From the IMG/VR virus record IMGVR_UViG_3300028844_006119, positions 62,001 to 126,000 of that record: DNA of 64,000 bases; one strand, 5' to 3'. Shown piece after piece: positions 49,759 to 59,003 of the stretch. Made by a program: the position numbers and the translations under genes. Under the pieces are notes generated by a model. That model was not told the origin of the DNA. It was given only the letters and a program-made list of their open reading frames with translations, and did not search any database. Positions within the stretch are counted from its first letter, which is position 1, and the number at the start of each line of letters is the position of its first letter. Source of the DNA: a virus.

Positions 49759-50325
49759 ATGAAACTGATGATCAGAAACACATCTAGGGATAAGACGACC
49801 GCTGCCATGCGAAAAGCGCGGCCTGGAGATGTCCAGCCAAACCCTACGATCAAGAAGGTCAGACTTCCTCCCGGCGGATCCCTTACCGTTGATTCCAATG
49901 ATCTGAGCAGCCTCGACGCACGGCTGATTCAGAAGCTTATGGGCTGTGGATGCCTCCGCACATTTGCGATGACATCCTCGGGGCCTATGCGCGCTATCGA
50001 TGCCGATGAGATCGGAGAGCTGTGTGATCTTTCGATCCCTGTTCCCCCTCCGGCGCCTGCGCCCGCACCCACGATTCCTGAGCCCGAGCCCGCAGTCGAA
50101 GAGATTGTGGCGGCCCCCGAGCCTGAACCGGAACCCGAACCGGAACCCGAACCGGAGCCAGAGGAAGACCTCGGCCCCGAAGAGGCTCCATACCTAGAAG
50201 CGGAGCTAAAGGCGATGAAAAACGTTGACCTTCGCTCCATCCTTTCTGACATGGACTTCGGCCGGACTACCGGCATGAACAAGTCCTCCCTAGTCAACGC
50301 AATCCTCGAGATGCAGGAGTCTTAA
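49759..50325 (+). CDS. Head-tail region protein with Pro-Glu repeat and HeH/SAP-like end (188 aa)
   Basis: A mixed N-terminal domain of about 90 residues is followed by a Pro/Ala/Glu linker with nine consecutive EP-type dipeptides (EPEPEPEP). A C-terminal helix-extended-loop-helix-like segment (VDLRSILSDMDFGRTTGMNKSSLVNAIL) resembles SAP/HeH/LEM domains that bind DNA ends or termini. AGAGGAA precedes the ATG. It is the first gene after the capsid terminator. Function unknown. Confidence 0.6.
   Translation: MKLMIRNTSRDKTTAAMRKARPGDVQPNPTIKKVRLPPGGSLTVDSNDLSSLDARLIQKLMGCGCLRTFAMTSSGPMRAIDADEIGELCDLSIPVPPPAPAPAPTIPEPEPAVEEIVAAPEPEPEPEPEPEPEPEEDLGPEEAPYLEAELKAMKNVDLRSILSDMDFGRTTGMNKSSLVNAILEMQES
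50118..50160 (+). repeat. Short tandem repeat encoding EP dipeptides
   Basis: The 12-base unit GAACCGGAACCC repeats about three times with few changes and encodes the Glu-Pro linker of the protein at 49759. It is in frame, so copy-number change would only alter linker length. Confidence 0.75.
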
Positions 50326-50326
50326 A

Positions 50327-50803
50327 ATGCCGCAGGTTCGCATTCACAACATCACCGATCGTCCCAATGTCGATACCCCTGCGTACGCAGTCAAGGTTGC
50401 GGGTCAGCGGGTTCGCCCCGGCAAGTCTATTTCCGTGGATGATGGCCTGCTGTCTCCTAAGTTTCGTAAGCTGCACGGCACGGACATTTGGATTGGGGCA
50501 CAGGTCCCCGCCAAGTACAAGGCCACCAGCAAGGCGGCTCTCCGGGCCCTCAACGAGAACACCCCTCCGATGACGGCAGACCAGGCACGCGAGTACTTGG
50601 CGACCCTTCCGAAGAGCGATCTTCTCCAGCTGTGTGATCATATGAGCCCCTCGCTCTCCTTCGCCAAGGAGCCTTCCAGCCGGATGCTCGTGGTCAAGGT
50701 CGCACGCGCTGCCTTCTCCGATTCTCGAGTTCTGAGCCCAGAGCACTTCTTCTGGCTCCGGCGATGGAACAAGCAGGGCAATACCTTCGTTGAGCGCGAC
50801 TGA
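50327..50803 (+). CDS. Putative connector/neck protein (158 aa)
   Basis: A beta-rich first half (VRIHNITDRPNVDTPAYAVKVAG, VRPGKSISVDD) and a helical second half (QAREYLATLPKSDLLQLCDHM). It lies between capsid and sheath genes, where head-completion proteins are normally encoded. No direct family match. Its end overlaps the next start (TGATG). Confidence 0.5.
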   Translation: MPQVRIHNITDRPNVDTPAYAVKVAGQRVRPGKSISVDDGLLSPKFRKLHGTDIWIGAQVPAKYKATSKAALRALNENTPPMTADQAREYLATLPKSDLLQLCDHMSPSLSFAKEPSSRMLVVKVARAAFSDSRVLSPEHFFWLRRWNKQGNTFVERD

Positions 50804-51300
50804 TGTTCTCCACCACCACTCAGATCCCGGCAGCAAGCAAAAGAATGAACCAGATGGTGGCGATGATTCGCCTCTATCTTCGGGACTTTCCCGAGCTGAA
50901 CCGGCTGATTAGTGGTGAGGAGACCAGTGACCGTATGATCGCCTGGTCGATCATCGATGCCCTCGACGACTACAACACGACTCCTCCGTTCATCGGGGCG
51001 GCTAGTCTCACCAGCTTCCCCTCCACCTCGCTATTGCGCGAGGGGGCTGTAATCCGAATTCTCGAGTCCGTCGGACTCTTGCAGGTTCGGAATCAGATGA
51101 ACTACTCGGACGGAGGGGTCTCTGTTTCGGTCTCCGATAAGGCACCTCTGTTGATGGGCTGGATTCAGATGTTCCGGCAATCCTATGAGCAGAAGAAAGT
51201 CCGCATCAAATCGTCTATGAACGTAGAGATGGCGTTCGAGGGAGACGGAATTCACTCCGAATACTTCGTCGTCAACGGCATCTACTTCTCTGGCTTTTAG
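50803..51300 (+). CDS. Putative head-tail connector protein (165 aa)
   Basis: Helical N-terminus (MNQMVAMIRLYLRDFPELNRL, SDRMIAWSIIDALDDYN), a variable loop, then further helices and a short beta end. Several phage connector proteins that sit below the portal are small helical proteins like this. Coupled by TGATG to the previous gene. Confidence 0.5.
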   Translation: MFSTTTQIPAASKRMNQMVAMIRLYLRDFPELNRLISGEETSDRMIAWSIIDALDDYNTTPPFIGAASLTSFPSTSLLREGAVIRILESVGLLQVRNQMNYSDGGVSVSVSDKAPLLMGWIQMFRQSYEQKKVRIKSSMNVEMAFEGDGIHSEYFVVNGIYFSGF

Positions 51301-51309
51301 GAGCTCTAA

Positions 51310-52158
51310 ATGTCTGACTGGTTCAAGAATCCCGCCTCTGAAATCCCCGATGAGATGTGGAGAGCTCCTGCCCCCATGCAGCGCCAGGCGGACGCCGTGG
51401 TGATGTGGGCTGAGCTCACGGGCAAGCACGCTTCCTTCGACGGCGTCAAGGCGTTTGGGCAAACCCTTCGGCTAAACCCGCGAAGTGATGATCTAGAGAA
51501 TGCCTTTGCTCACTATGAGAAAAAGACGGGCAAACGTAGGAACCAGATGTCCCAGAGAGACGTCTACAACTCTTTGCGGGCTACGGGCATGGGAAAGTCC
51601 GCCGCATTCAAGCCCCTCTGGGAGCAACAGGGCGTCAAATCGTGGGCACAGGAAGATGCTTTGATGGCGGCCATCAAAGCCGAGGCTACTCCTGCAAGAA
51701 AGGCAAAGCTTATTCAGAGGCTCCGTAAGTTAGAGAGCTCCAACCTAGAAGGGGATTACGGCATTAAAAGTGCCTCCCTTGCTGAGATGGTGGGGCACAA
51801 AGAAGCCGCCTGGAAGCCTGGAGTCAAAAAGGCCATTCACATGGCTGGGGACAACATCGAGCTCACGGGTGCTGCAATCGGAGCGCCACTTGGCGGCCTA
51901 AAGGCATACACGGACTATCGTGAGGGGAAGGGTGGGATTAGCAAGGCCGAGGCAACCCTTAAGGGGGAGATCACCAAGGCGCAGTCTCAGAAGGCGGACA
52001 AGAAGCGGATCGCTAAGCTGAGGCAGAAGCTCCAGACCGCCAAGTCCCGCAGAGAGAACATCGGCGCAACGACCGCAAAGGGGATCGGCCTCGGGGCGAC
52101 GACTGGAGCCCTCGGCATGCACGCAATTAAGCGGATGCGCGGGGCAGGGCCGAAGTGA
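51310..52158 (+). CDS. Putative virion protein, basic helical (282 aa)
   Basis: GGAGCT precedes the ATG. The first half is helical with many charged and aromatic residues. The second half is Lys/Ala-rich coiled helix (KAEATLKGEITKAQSQKADKKRIAKLRQKLQTAKSRREN) framed by Gly/Ala segments (IELTGAAIGAPLGGL, GIGLGATTGALG). It is in the neck gene cluster, and its end overlaps the next GTG. Function unknown. Confidence 0.58.
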   Translation: MSDWFKNPASEIPDEMWRAPAPMQRQADAVVMWAELTGKHASFDGVKAFGQTLRLNPRSDDLENAFAHYEKKTGKRRNQMSQRDVYNSLRATGMGKSAAFKPLWEQQGVKSWAQEDALMAAIKAEATPARKAKLIQRLRKLESSNLEGDYGIKSASLAEMVGHKEAAWKPGVKKAIHMAGDNIELTGAAIGAPLGGLKAYTDYREGKGGISKAEATLKGEITKAQSQKADKKRIAKLRQKLQTAKSRRENIGATTAKGIGLGATTGALGMHAIKRMRGAGPK

Positions 52159-53033
52159 TCAAGTTTTGCAATGAAAGAGTGCTCTCTTTTGAGCTGGATT
52201 ACCTGGACGTCATGTGGGAAATCGAGCCCACAACTGAGGACGTTCAGGAGTACCAGTTCTTTGTAGAGCGCTCTGAGGCGGAGGCAGGGCCTTGGCTTCA
52301 GATTGCAGGACCCCTCGTCGATGTCTACCGATTCCGGGACAACGCTACTCCCCAGATTACGACCAATGCCCGGACTCTCTTCTACCGAGTAAAGGCACTT
52401 CATTCCCCTACCGGAAGGATTGTCTACTCTCCTCTTTTCGACCAAGAGGGGCCTATTTCTTTACACGCTAAAGAAATGGTGAGACTGGAGAGAGTGCTGT
52501 TTGAGGAATTCGTCGCAATCCACTGTTGGATTTTCCCTCGCCGCACGTTTGGGCAGAGATGCCCGAACTGCTATGACGACGTCCTGGACAAAGTCATTGA
52601 TGACTCCTGCCCTACCTGCTGGAGTACCGGATTCAGTGGCGGTTACCACCACCCCATCTCTTTTTGGGCCCAGATTGATGCCCCAGAGCAAACGGAGCAG
52701 GTGTCTCTTGAGGACCACCGAAGGGTGCTGTATTACCAGATTCGGTGTGGCCCAAGCCCCGCGCTGAAGCCTATGGACCTAATCATCGATCACCAAAACA
52801 GAAGGTACCGGGTGGTGACGGTCTCCGGCACTGCCCGACTGGGGGTAACTGTTCGGCAGGAGGCACGTCTGGTCCAGATCCAGAGGGGCTCCATCGAGGA
52901 CAAGATCCCGCTGAAGGTAGATACTGCTACAGTAAAGAGATTCCCAGAAAAGGTCTTTACCAACCCCCACTCGTTAGAGGCCGCAGAGCCTGACATCTCT
53001 AGCATCTTCGGTGCCTACGGATACACCCCATGA
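52155..53033 (+). CDS. Putative neck/tail-completion protein with Cys pairs (292 aa)
   Basis: GTG start in GTGA. The N-terminal 100 residues look like a fibronectin-III-type beta sandwich (YLDVMWEIEP, YQFFVERSEAEAGPWLQI, TLFYRVKAL). A zinc site follows (CPNCYDDVLDKVIDDSCPTC), then a beta-rich domain. Beta sandwich plus zinc clip is plausible for a neck protein. The role is inferred. Confidence 0.52.
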   Translation: MIKFCNERVLSFELDYLDVMWEIEPTTEDVQEYQFFVERSEAEAGPWLQIAGPLVDVYRFRDNATPQITTNARTLFYRVKALHSPTGRIVYSPLFDQEGPISLHAKEMVRLERVLFEEFVAIHCWIFPRRTFGQRCPNCYDDVLDKVIDDSCPTCWSTGFSGGYHHPISFWAQIDAPEQTEQVSLEDHRRVLYYQIRCGPSPALKPMDLIIDHQNRRYRVVTVSGTARLGVTVRQEARLVQIQRGSIEDKIPLKVDTATVKRFPEKVFTNPHSLEAAEPDISSIFGAYGYTP

Positions 53034-53386
53034 CGAATCGCAAGACGGACAACGGAAGGCCCTTCACTCGAGGGATGCTTCTTCCGGCTGCAGCAACCGG
53101 CGCTGGGATGTTTGCCGGAGGCATGATGGGTGCCGCCGGAGCACGGGCCATTCTCCGCTCCCCCGGTATGGCAGAAAAGCTCCGCAGAATGAGCCCGGCA
53201 CAAAGAAAGGTCTTCGGCGAGCGAGCCCTTCTGGTGACTAATACCGCAGGCAACATGGCTGGGGCTGGGGCCGGGTACCTCGCCCACTCGCTCTTTCAGG
53301 ACGAGATGGACAAGAGAAAGAAGAGCAGGGAGAAGACTGCCTCCGCGTTTCTCTACTGCTTGGAGTACCTAAACAGCTATGAGTAG
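53030..53386 (+). CDS. Small virion protein with hydrophobic core and KTAS motif (118 aa)
   Basis: ATGA overlap. Basic N-terminus, then a Gly/Ala/Met hydrophobic stretch (GMLLPAAATGAGMFAGGMMGAAGA), a basic middle, and REKTASAFLYCLEYL at the end. The motif is here at the C-terminus rather than the N-terminus. Function unknown. Confidence 0.57.
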   Translation: MTNRKTDNGRPFTRGMLLPAAATGAGMFAGGMMGAAGARAILRSPGMAEKLRRMSPAQRKVFGERALLVTNTAGNMAGAGAGYLAHSLFQDEMDKRKKSREKTASAFLYCLEYLNSYE

Positions 53387-54218
53387 CCCCACTATCAGAC
53401 GATCTGCGCTTGAGTTGGGCCGGGGAGACGACCCAGTTGTCTACTCCCTGCGTCTATACGTGCAGTATCTTCAGGGGCTTTTTAACTTCATGCCTAAGGG
53501 CTCCTTTTATTGGGACCCAGACAAGGAAGTCTCTGAGATCGTCATTAGGGCGCAGGCTCCTTTAGATCTCAAGACGGTAGGGAAACGCCCCGCGATCACT
53601 GTGGTGATGGGCCCATATAACTTCTCCAATATCGGCCTCGACAATCTTTTATCGTATAATCCTCGGACGGGGGCTCGGGTCCGAACGGATCTGATCAGCG
53701 GCCACTTGGTGGTATACTGTATAGCGAATTCGGACATCCTGGCGATGAGGCTGTCCCACCTGGTCGCGCACCACACTCGAGTCAACCAGCGCCTACTGGA
53801 GAGCCCGGGAGGATTTCATTCTATCGCTCGACCTGCCCCTCAGGTAAACTCCCCCAGCCCTCCGGGACAGCTGGTGATGGGTGACCCAGGACAGCTGATC
53901 ATGACTCAGGTCAATATCCCCTTTCAGATGCAATGGACGTGGGAAACTACCCCAAAGCAGTCCGCTCAGTTAAGGTCGCTTAGCATGATCACCGATAACC
54001 GCCGCCCCTCAGAGGTTGAATATCAGGAGCCTACGCAGGTAGAATCAATTACTCTTGCTATGTCGACTTCTGATGTGCGGGTGCGTCGATTAAACAATAG
54101 AAGTATCATCACCCAAAGTGACGGACTTCCCACCAGTTCAAAGCCCTCGGTAGTCAAGATCCACGATGGTATTGATGACTTCCAAACTTCCGGCCTAGAA
54201 TCTTTTCAGGAGAATTAA
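53379..54218 (+). CDS. Putative tail-completion/terminator protein (279 aa)
   Basis: Beta-rich protein (PVVYSLRLYVQYLQGLF, AITVVMGPYNFSNIG, HLVVYCIANSDILAMRLSHLV) encoded directly before the sheath gene, the usual place of the tail terminator. A Pro/Ser/Gln-rich linker follows the first 160 residues. The ATG overlaps the end of the previous gene. Confidence 0.5.
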   Translation: MSSPTIRRSALELGRGDDPVVYSLRLYVQYLQGLFNFMPKGSFYWDPDKEVSEIVIRAQAPLDLKTVGKRPAITVVMGPYNFSNIGLDNLLSYNPRTGARVRTDLISGHLVVYCIANSDILAMRLSHLVAHHTRVNQRLLESPGGFHSIARPAPQVNSPSPPGQLVMGDPGQLIMTQVNIPFQMQWTWETTPKQSAQLRSLSMITDNRRPSEVEYQEPTQVESITLAMSTSDVRVRRLNNRSIITQSDGLPTSSKPSVVKIHDGIDDFQTSGLESFQEN

Positions 54219-54221
54219 TCA

Positions 54222-57200
54222 ATGGCTTCCGAGACCCGCCCTGGCGTTATCGTTGTGCAGGAGCTTTCAGAGACGCCCGCGGCTGTCTCGGCCCCTACAC
54301 TTGTTCCTGTTGTTGTCGGCCCTTGCTATCAGATCGTCGAGGCTCTTGAGAGCGACGGCTCTCTGAATGCAGACGCACAGTATGCCGACGAGCAGTACAA
54401 CCAGGTGGCACTTGCCATCCCGCAGGCAGATCTGCCTGACCCCCGCAGCAACATCACCGAAGTCAATATCGATGAGTCGCAGGTGGGCCTGAGTCTGTAC
54501 TTCGGTGGCCTGCTGGCCACGGTTGCGCGGGGCTCCAACAGCAGCACTGGGTCTTCCTTCCTTAAGGGAGTCAACCTCTGCGCGAAGCCCGCAATCTTCA
54601 CGGACGAAGTCAGCGGCACCTACGATTTCACCAGCTACGGCGATGCCGGTGCGCTGCTGACTCTGGCCTTTGATCTTCCCAGCTCCTCCGTCACCTCCAA
54701 CGACGTGACGATTACGTTCACTGGTTCGATGACGGCAACCGAGGTTGCGGACGCGATCAATGGCGCTGTGGGCGCAGATGTCGCCGAAGTCGTCGACAGC
54801 ACCAACAGCTACGGGATCTCCAGCTTTACTAGCGCCGCTTACGAGCTGGTTCTGATCTACACAGCAGGGTTCGGCGCGACCTCGAACATCACTGTTCGGG
54901 CCAACGGCTCGGCTCTCGCAGTCCTCTTCACCGGACTGTCCACCTCCGTGGACCACCGCATCGAAGGTGCTGGCTTCCGCGGAGAGGATGATGATGACGG
55001 AGACCTCACTACGCCTTGGATCGAGTGGCACCGCGGGGCGTACAAGTTTGGTACCCCCGGTACCGCGCTGACAGGCAACGCCTCCGCAGATGACGCGTTC
55101 AACACTTCCGGCGGCCCCGGCCCCTCTGCTGCAGACTTTGTGGGGCTCATTGACCTGAATGGTGCGTACACCGGCTCCAAGGCCACGGATGTCACCTTTA
55201 CCGGAAGTGCTCCGGTCGTTCCTCTTTCGGCAGCCACGACCACCCTCGAAGGGGATGAGTTCTGGGGCGATGGCTCTCAGGTCGGAGACGGCGTAATCAC
55301 TGTCGTAGAGCAGCGACGGTTTAAGGTCGGCGTCCTGGACAACGCACTGTCTACCTTTGACGGTAACGGTGACCCCACTTCGGCGGTCTACACTACCCTC
55401 GAGGTCAACACCCCCTCCCACGGAACCCCGTTTTCTCCGAAGTACTCGTACTTCGTTGCGAACAACTTGGTCTACGGGGAGGTCACTCCCGAGGGAACTG
55501 CAGCCGCAGTCACGGGCTCGATCACTGGCCTCGCTCCGCAGTCGGCCACGGTTTATACCTCGACGGTTTCTTCTTCCTGGCTCACGGCTATGCCGGCCAC
55601 CGACGTACTCCTGTCTGGGGGCACTCTGACCATCCAGATCACGGAGGACGGAGTTCAGGGTGACGAAGTTACCTTTAACTTTGCCGAAGGTGCCGCGCAC
55701 GCTGGTGCGTATGCGACCGTCGCAGAGATTGCGGCCGATCTGACCTCCGGGTTTGACGGTGTCACAGTTACTGCGTTTGATTCTGATGGCGACGGAGAGG
55801 ATGACTCCCTGGTCTTCCAGACCACTAAGACTGGCTCCGACCAGAGCATCAGCGTGAAGACGACGGGCACCAACAGCATCGCGTCTAGCTTGGGCATCAC
55901 CTCTACCCTTACCGGTACCGGTAAGGACTACGAGTTCGCAGAGCAGGCGATCATCACGGGCGATTACATCACCGTGCCGCTGCCCTCCGACCAGAGCGCT
56001 GCCATTGAGTTCACCGTCGTTGACTCCTTTGGTACGCATACCTTCGACGCAGGGGCTGCCGCTACCACAGCACTGGCGGACCTGGATGCTCTCGGACAGG
56101 CAATCTCGGGAGACACCTCGCACGCCAGTGGCGTCTACAGCGTCAACCTGAACGCGACCTCTGGCGGCTTTGAAGTCGCGACTCTGTACTTCATCGACGA
56201 AGACGGAGATGTCATCACCAACCCTGTCGGCGCCCTCAATGGTCGCATGGTCATCAAGACCACGCAGGGCGGTAGCAGCGTCGACGTGTCCGTGGATTCT
56301 ACGGACGACACGGATCTGATCCTTCTCGGCTTCACGGACACCGGCTTCGCTGCGGAGCTCAGCGGTGACGTCGTGGATGGAAGTAGCATCCTTGTAAACA
56401 CCGCTGGCGATACTCTCACGGTGTACGACGGCACTACGACTTGGACGTTCACCGCTTCCGGGGACATTACTACGGCGGCTGCGCTAGTCGCTGCGCTGAA
56501 CGATGATGCTGAGGCACAGTGGGGCGGAGATGCTGCTGCGGTAACTGCGGCGGCTCACTTCTTTGTGGTTCCCCAGTCTGTTGTGGGAACGAACCAGATC
56601 GGGGTCCGGCTAATCAACGGCGGAACTCTAACTCTAGGCGGCACCCAGACTCAGAGCCTTACCGGCGGAGCCGACGACTCGGTTGCAGCGGCCAGCAACA
56701 CCGATACCGGAGTGGATGAGCTCTCGGGCACGCGCCTGGCGTTCACCCTCGATGAGAACCCTTACGTCTACGAGATCGACTTCACGTCGAACTCGCTCGA
56801 CGACGGTGTCACTCTCATCAACACCACTATCGGCGGCTCTTCCGACATCGCCTCTGAGAGCGGCGGTGCCTTGGCACTGACCTCCAGCTTTGCTGGTGCG
56901 GCTTCTCGGGTCACGATTGACGACACAACGACTGCTGAGGTCACCAACGACAACGCCGAGGACGCAGGTACGGTCCTGGGAGTTACCAGTGGTGATTCGA
57001 CAGGCTCTGGCCGCCCCAACCCTGATTTCTACCAGGACGGTTCCGGCACGGTGTACGTCGGCGCGAACATCCTGCGAAACCGAAGCACTGGCGTTCCGTA
57101 CAGCCTGGCTTCCGCCCTTGCAGACATCTACTTTGACTATGTCGGCCTCCGGCTGGATGTCTCGCCTGCTGCTGCCGACCCGGCGCTGCTGAGCTTCAAC

Positions 57201-58535
57201 GATGTGACCACGATGATTGCGGCCATTGGCCCGGTCAGCACGGACAACCCGTTGGCTCTTGCCTGCTTCCTGCAGCTCTCGAACGCTCCCAGTCAGTCGG
57301 TCTCGGCTCTGGGCCTCAGCGAGACTTCCGCCGCCGCACCCCTGGGTTCGGTGACGGCACATGCAGAGGCTCTGGACTTCCTGGAGGCTAAGGAGGTCTA
57401 CGCAATCGCTCCTCTGACGGATGATGGATTCGTTCATCAGCTGTACGCGACGCACGTAGAGTCCATGTCCGCTCCTTCCGAGCGGGGTGAGCGCATCGCC
57501 ATCGTGTGGGCTCCGCAGCCTACCCGTGACACGGATGACTCCATCCAGTCCGGCACAGACGCGGAGACCAACGGCACCGACAGCTCAGTGACTCTGGGAA
57601 GCAACCCAGTCAGTGCCATCATCGGTGCGGGCGCCTCGGATGTTTCCGCTCTCACCGTGGCGGACGGCATCTACATGGAGGTGGTCATCGTCAGCCTCGG
57701 GTCTACCGAGGTCCGAAACTACAGCCTCTCGTCTCAGACCGGCGTGATCAGTGCCTTCCGCACTTCTTTCGCCTCGGGCGAGAATGACGATGGCTTCTAC
57801 TCGACCACCGCATTGGATGGAGATGCTGGGTACACCAGCATGACCTACGCTATTCGTAAGCGTGGGGAACTCCTGTTGGTGACGGGAACGACCATCCCCG
57901 ACTATGGGGCGATTGCAACCGCCGCCGCCGCGACTGGAGCTTCTTACGCCAGCCGTCGTGTCTTCCATGTCTACTGTGACTCGGTCGATACTTCGATCGA
58001 CGGTGTTGTGACCAACGTGCCCGGCTACTACACCTGCGCTGCGATCACCGGCATGATTGCTGAGCAGCCTCCGCAGCAGCCCTTTACTCGCCTGTCCATG
58101 ACCGGTTTCTCCAAGGTGTACGGCTCTGACGACACCTTCAGCGAGAACCAGATGGACACTATCGCTGATGGGGGTCGGTACATCCTCATCAACCAGGGTG
58201 GTCGGATCGCATCCCGCCACCAGAGGTCTACCGCGAGTACCAGTATCGAGGCTCGTGAGCTCTCGATTACTAAGGCGATTGACTACCTGGCCAAGGGTCT
58301 TCGGGCCACGAACCGGGTGTACATCGGTCGTTACGTCATCAACCCCGGATTTATCGACCAGCTGGTCATGTCGAACGAGGGTTTCCTCGCTCGCACCGTC
58401 CAGTCGGGCGTGGTGAACTCCGCCGCACTTAAGAGCGTGCTCCAGGATGAGAGTGCGCCCGATACAGTCCTCATTGAGGTCGAGGTTGCCCCGGCCTACC
58501 CCTGCAACAAGATTCGAATCACCATCGTTTCGTAA
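54222..58535 (+). CDS. Giant tail sheath protein (1437 aa)
   Basis: The N-terminus (RPGVIVVQELSETP) and the C-terminal 400 residues (ALDFLEAKEVYAIAPL, RYILINQGGRIASRHQRST, ITKAIDYLAKGLRATNRVYIGRYVINP) match contractile sheath proteins, which polymerise around the tube and drive contraction. Usual sheaths are 350-700 residues. Here roughly 900 residues of Asp/Ser/Thr/Gly-rich beta sequence are inserted, with loops such as DSDGDGEDDS near residue 518 that resemble calcium-binding loops. The insertion probably decorates the sheath surface. Strong ribosome site and the following tube gene support the call. Confidence 0.82.
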   Translation: MASETRPGVIVVQELSETPAAVSAPTLVPVVVGPCYQIVEALESDGSLNADAQYADEQYNQVALAIPQADLPDPRSNITEVNIDESQVGLSLYFGGLLATVARGSNSSTGSSFLKGVNLCAKPAIFTDEVSGTYDFTSYGDAGALLTLAFDLPSSSVTSNDVTITFTGSMTATEVADAINGAVGADVAEVVDSTNSYGISSFTSAAYELVLIYTAGFGATSNITVRANGSALAVLFTGLSTSVDHRIEGAGFRGEDDDDGDLTTPWIEWHRGAYKFGTPGTALTGNASADDAFNTSGGPGPSAADFVGLIDLNGAYTGSKATDVTFTGSAPVVPLSAATTTLEGDEFWGDGSQVGDGVITVVEQRRFKVGVLDNALSTFDGNGDPTSAVYTTLEVNTPSHGTPFSPKYSYFVANNLVYGEVTPEGTAAAVTGSITGLAPQSATVYTSTVSSSWLTAMPATDVLLSGGTLTIQITEDGVQGDEVTFNFAEGAAHAGAYATVAEIAADLTSGFDGVTVTAFDSDGDGEDDSLVFQTTKTGSDQSISVKTTGTNSIASSLGITSTLTGTGKDYEFAEQAIITGDYITVPLPSDQSAAIEFTVVDSFGTHTFDAGAAATTALADLDALGQAISGDTSHASGVYSVNLNATSGGFEVATLYFIDEDGDVITNPVGALNGRMVIKTTQGGSSVDVSVDSTDDTDLILLGFTDTGFAAELSGDVVDGSSILVNTAGDTLTVYDGTTTWTFTASGDITTAAALVAALNDDAEAQWGGDAAAVTAAAHFFVVPQSVVGTNQIGVRLINGGTLTLGGTQTQSLTGGADDSVAAASNTDTGVDELSGTRLAFTLDENPYVYEIDFTSNSLDDGVTLINTTIGGSSDIASESGGALALTSSFAGAASRVTIDDTTTAEVTNDNAEDAGTVLGVTSGDSTGSGRPNPDFYQDGSGTVYVGANILRNRSTGVPYSLASALADIYFDYVGLRLDVSPAAADPALLSFNDVTTMIAAIGPVSTDNPLALACFLQLSNAPSQSVSALGLSETSAAAPLGSVTAHAEALDFLEAKEVYAIAPLTDDGFVHQLYATHVESMSAPSERGERIAIVWAPQPTRDTDDSIQSGTDAETNGTDSSVTLGSNPVSAIIGAGASDVSALTVADGIYMEVVIVSLGSTEVRNYSLSSQTGVISAFRTSFASGENDDGFYSTTALDGDAGYTSMTYAIRKRGELLLVTGTTIPDYGAIATAAAATGASYASRRVFHVYCDSVDTSIDGVVTNVPGYYTCAAITGMIAEQPPQQPFTRLSMTGFSKVYGSDDTFSENQMDTIADGGRYILINQGGRIASRHQRSTASTSIEARELSITKAIDYLAKGLRATNRVYIGRYVINPGFIDQLVMSNEGFLARTVQSGVVNSAALKSVLQDESAPDTVLIEVEVAPAYPCNKIRITIVS

Positions 58536-58547
58536 TAGGAGAACAAA

Positions 58548-58994
58548 ATGGCCGTTTCCGCAACAGCTAAGTCCCTCATCAACGCCGACAGCTACAGCAC
58601 CAAGTGGCATCAGAAGCGCATTCACCGCAAGCTGGATGACCGCGATGATGTCCTGGACGAGGCTCTTCAGATCATCGAGTCCCATGACGCAAGTGCGCTT
58701 CCCCGCATGACCGGCATGACCGGCTTCGGTCTTTCTCAGGCCAGCCCCGGCTCGTCCTCCGCGACTCTGACTGTCGGAGGAGCCGGCTGCACGGCTGCCT
58801 CTACGGTCACGCTTGTCCTGGGCGCTACTTCCATCGATGTCACTGCCGGCGTCAACGAGGTCACGGTCGACACCGACGGCGACGTAGACACCGTTATTGC
58901 GGCTACTACCGCAGGCGGTAAGGACGTAGTCCCGGTCTACCTGACGGTGGATGGTGTGCTTTGCCCCGTCATCACCCTGATTACTCTGGCCTAA
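58548..58994 (+). CDS. Tail-associated protein sharing a N-terminal module (148 aa)
   Basis: AGGAG precedes the ATG. The first 45 residues (WHQKRIHRKLDDRDDVLDEAL) are closely similar to those of the next gene, while the rest is a separate beta-rich Thr/Val/Gly domain (TLTVGGAGCTAASTVTLVL) of immunoglobulin-like composition. It suggests a shared anchor with exchangeable outer domains, lying between sheath and tube genes. Confidence 0.6.
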   Translation: MAVSATAKSLINADSYSTKWHQKRIHRKLDDRDDVLDEALQIIESHDASALPRMTGMTGFGLSQASPGSSSATLTVGGAGCTAASTVTLVLGATSIDVTAGVNEVTVDTDGDVDTVIAATTAGGKDVVPVYLTVDGVLCPVITLITLA

Positions 58995-59003
58995 GATAAG
59001 TAA

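Noticed and set aside
50118-50160. Short tandem repeat as possible origin iterons or CRISPR
   Set aside because: The unit is a 12-base coding repeat for Glu-Pro in frame, with no spacers and no AT-rich flank.
54267-58685. Long antisense reading frames (618 and 366 codons) on the minus strand under the sheath gene
   Set aside because: They are the shadow of a GC-rich gene with C-ending codons. They have no ribosome sites, show improbable Arg/Gly/Val-rich composition and run against the whole operon.
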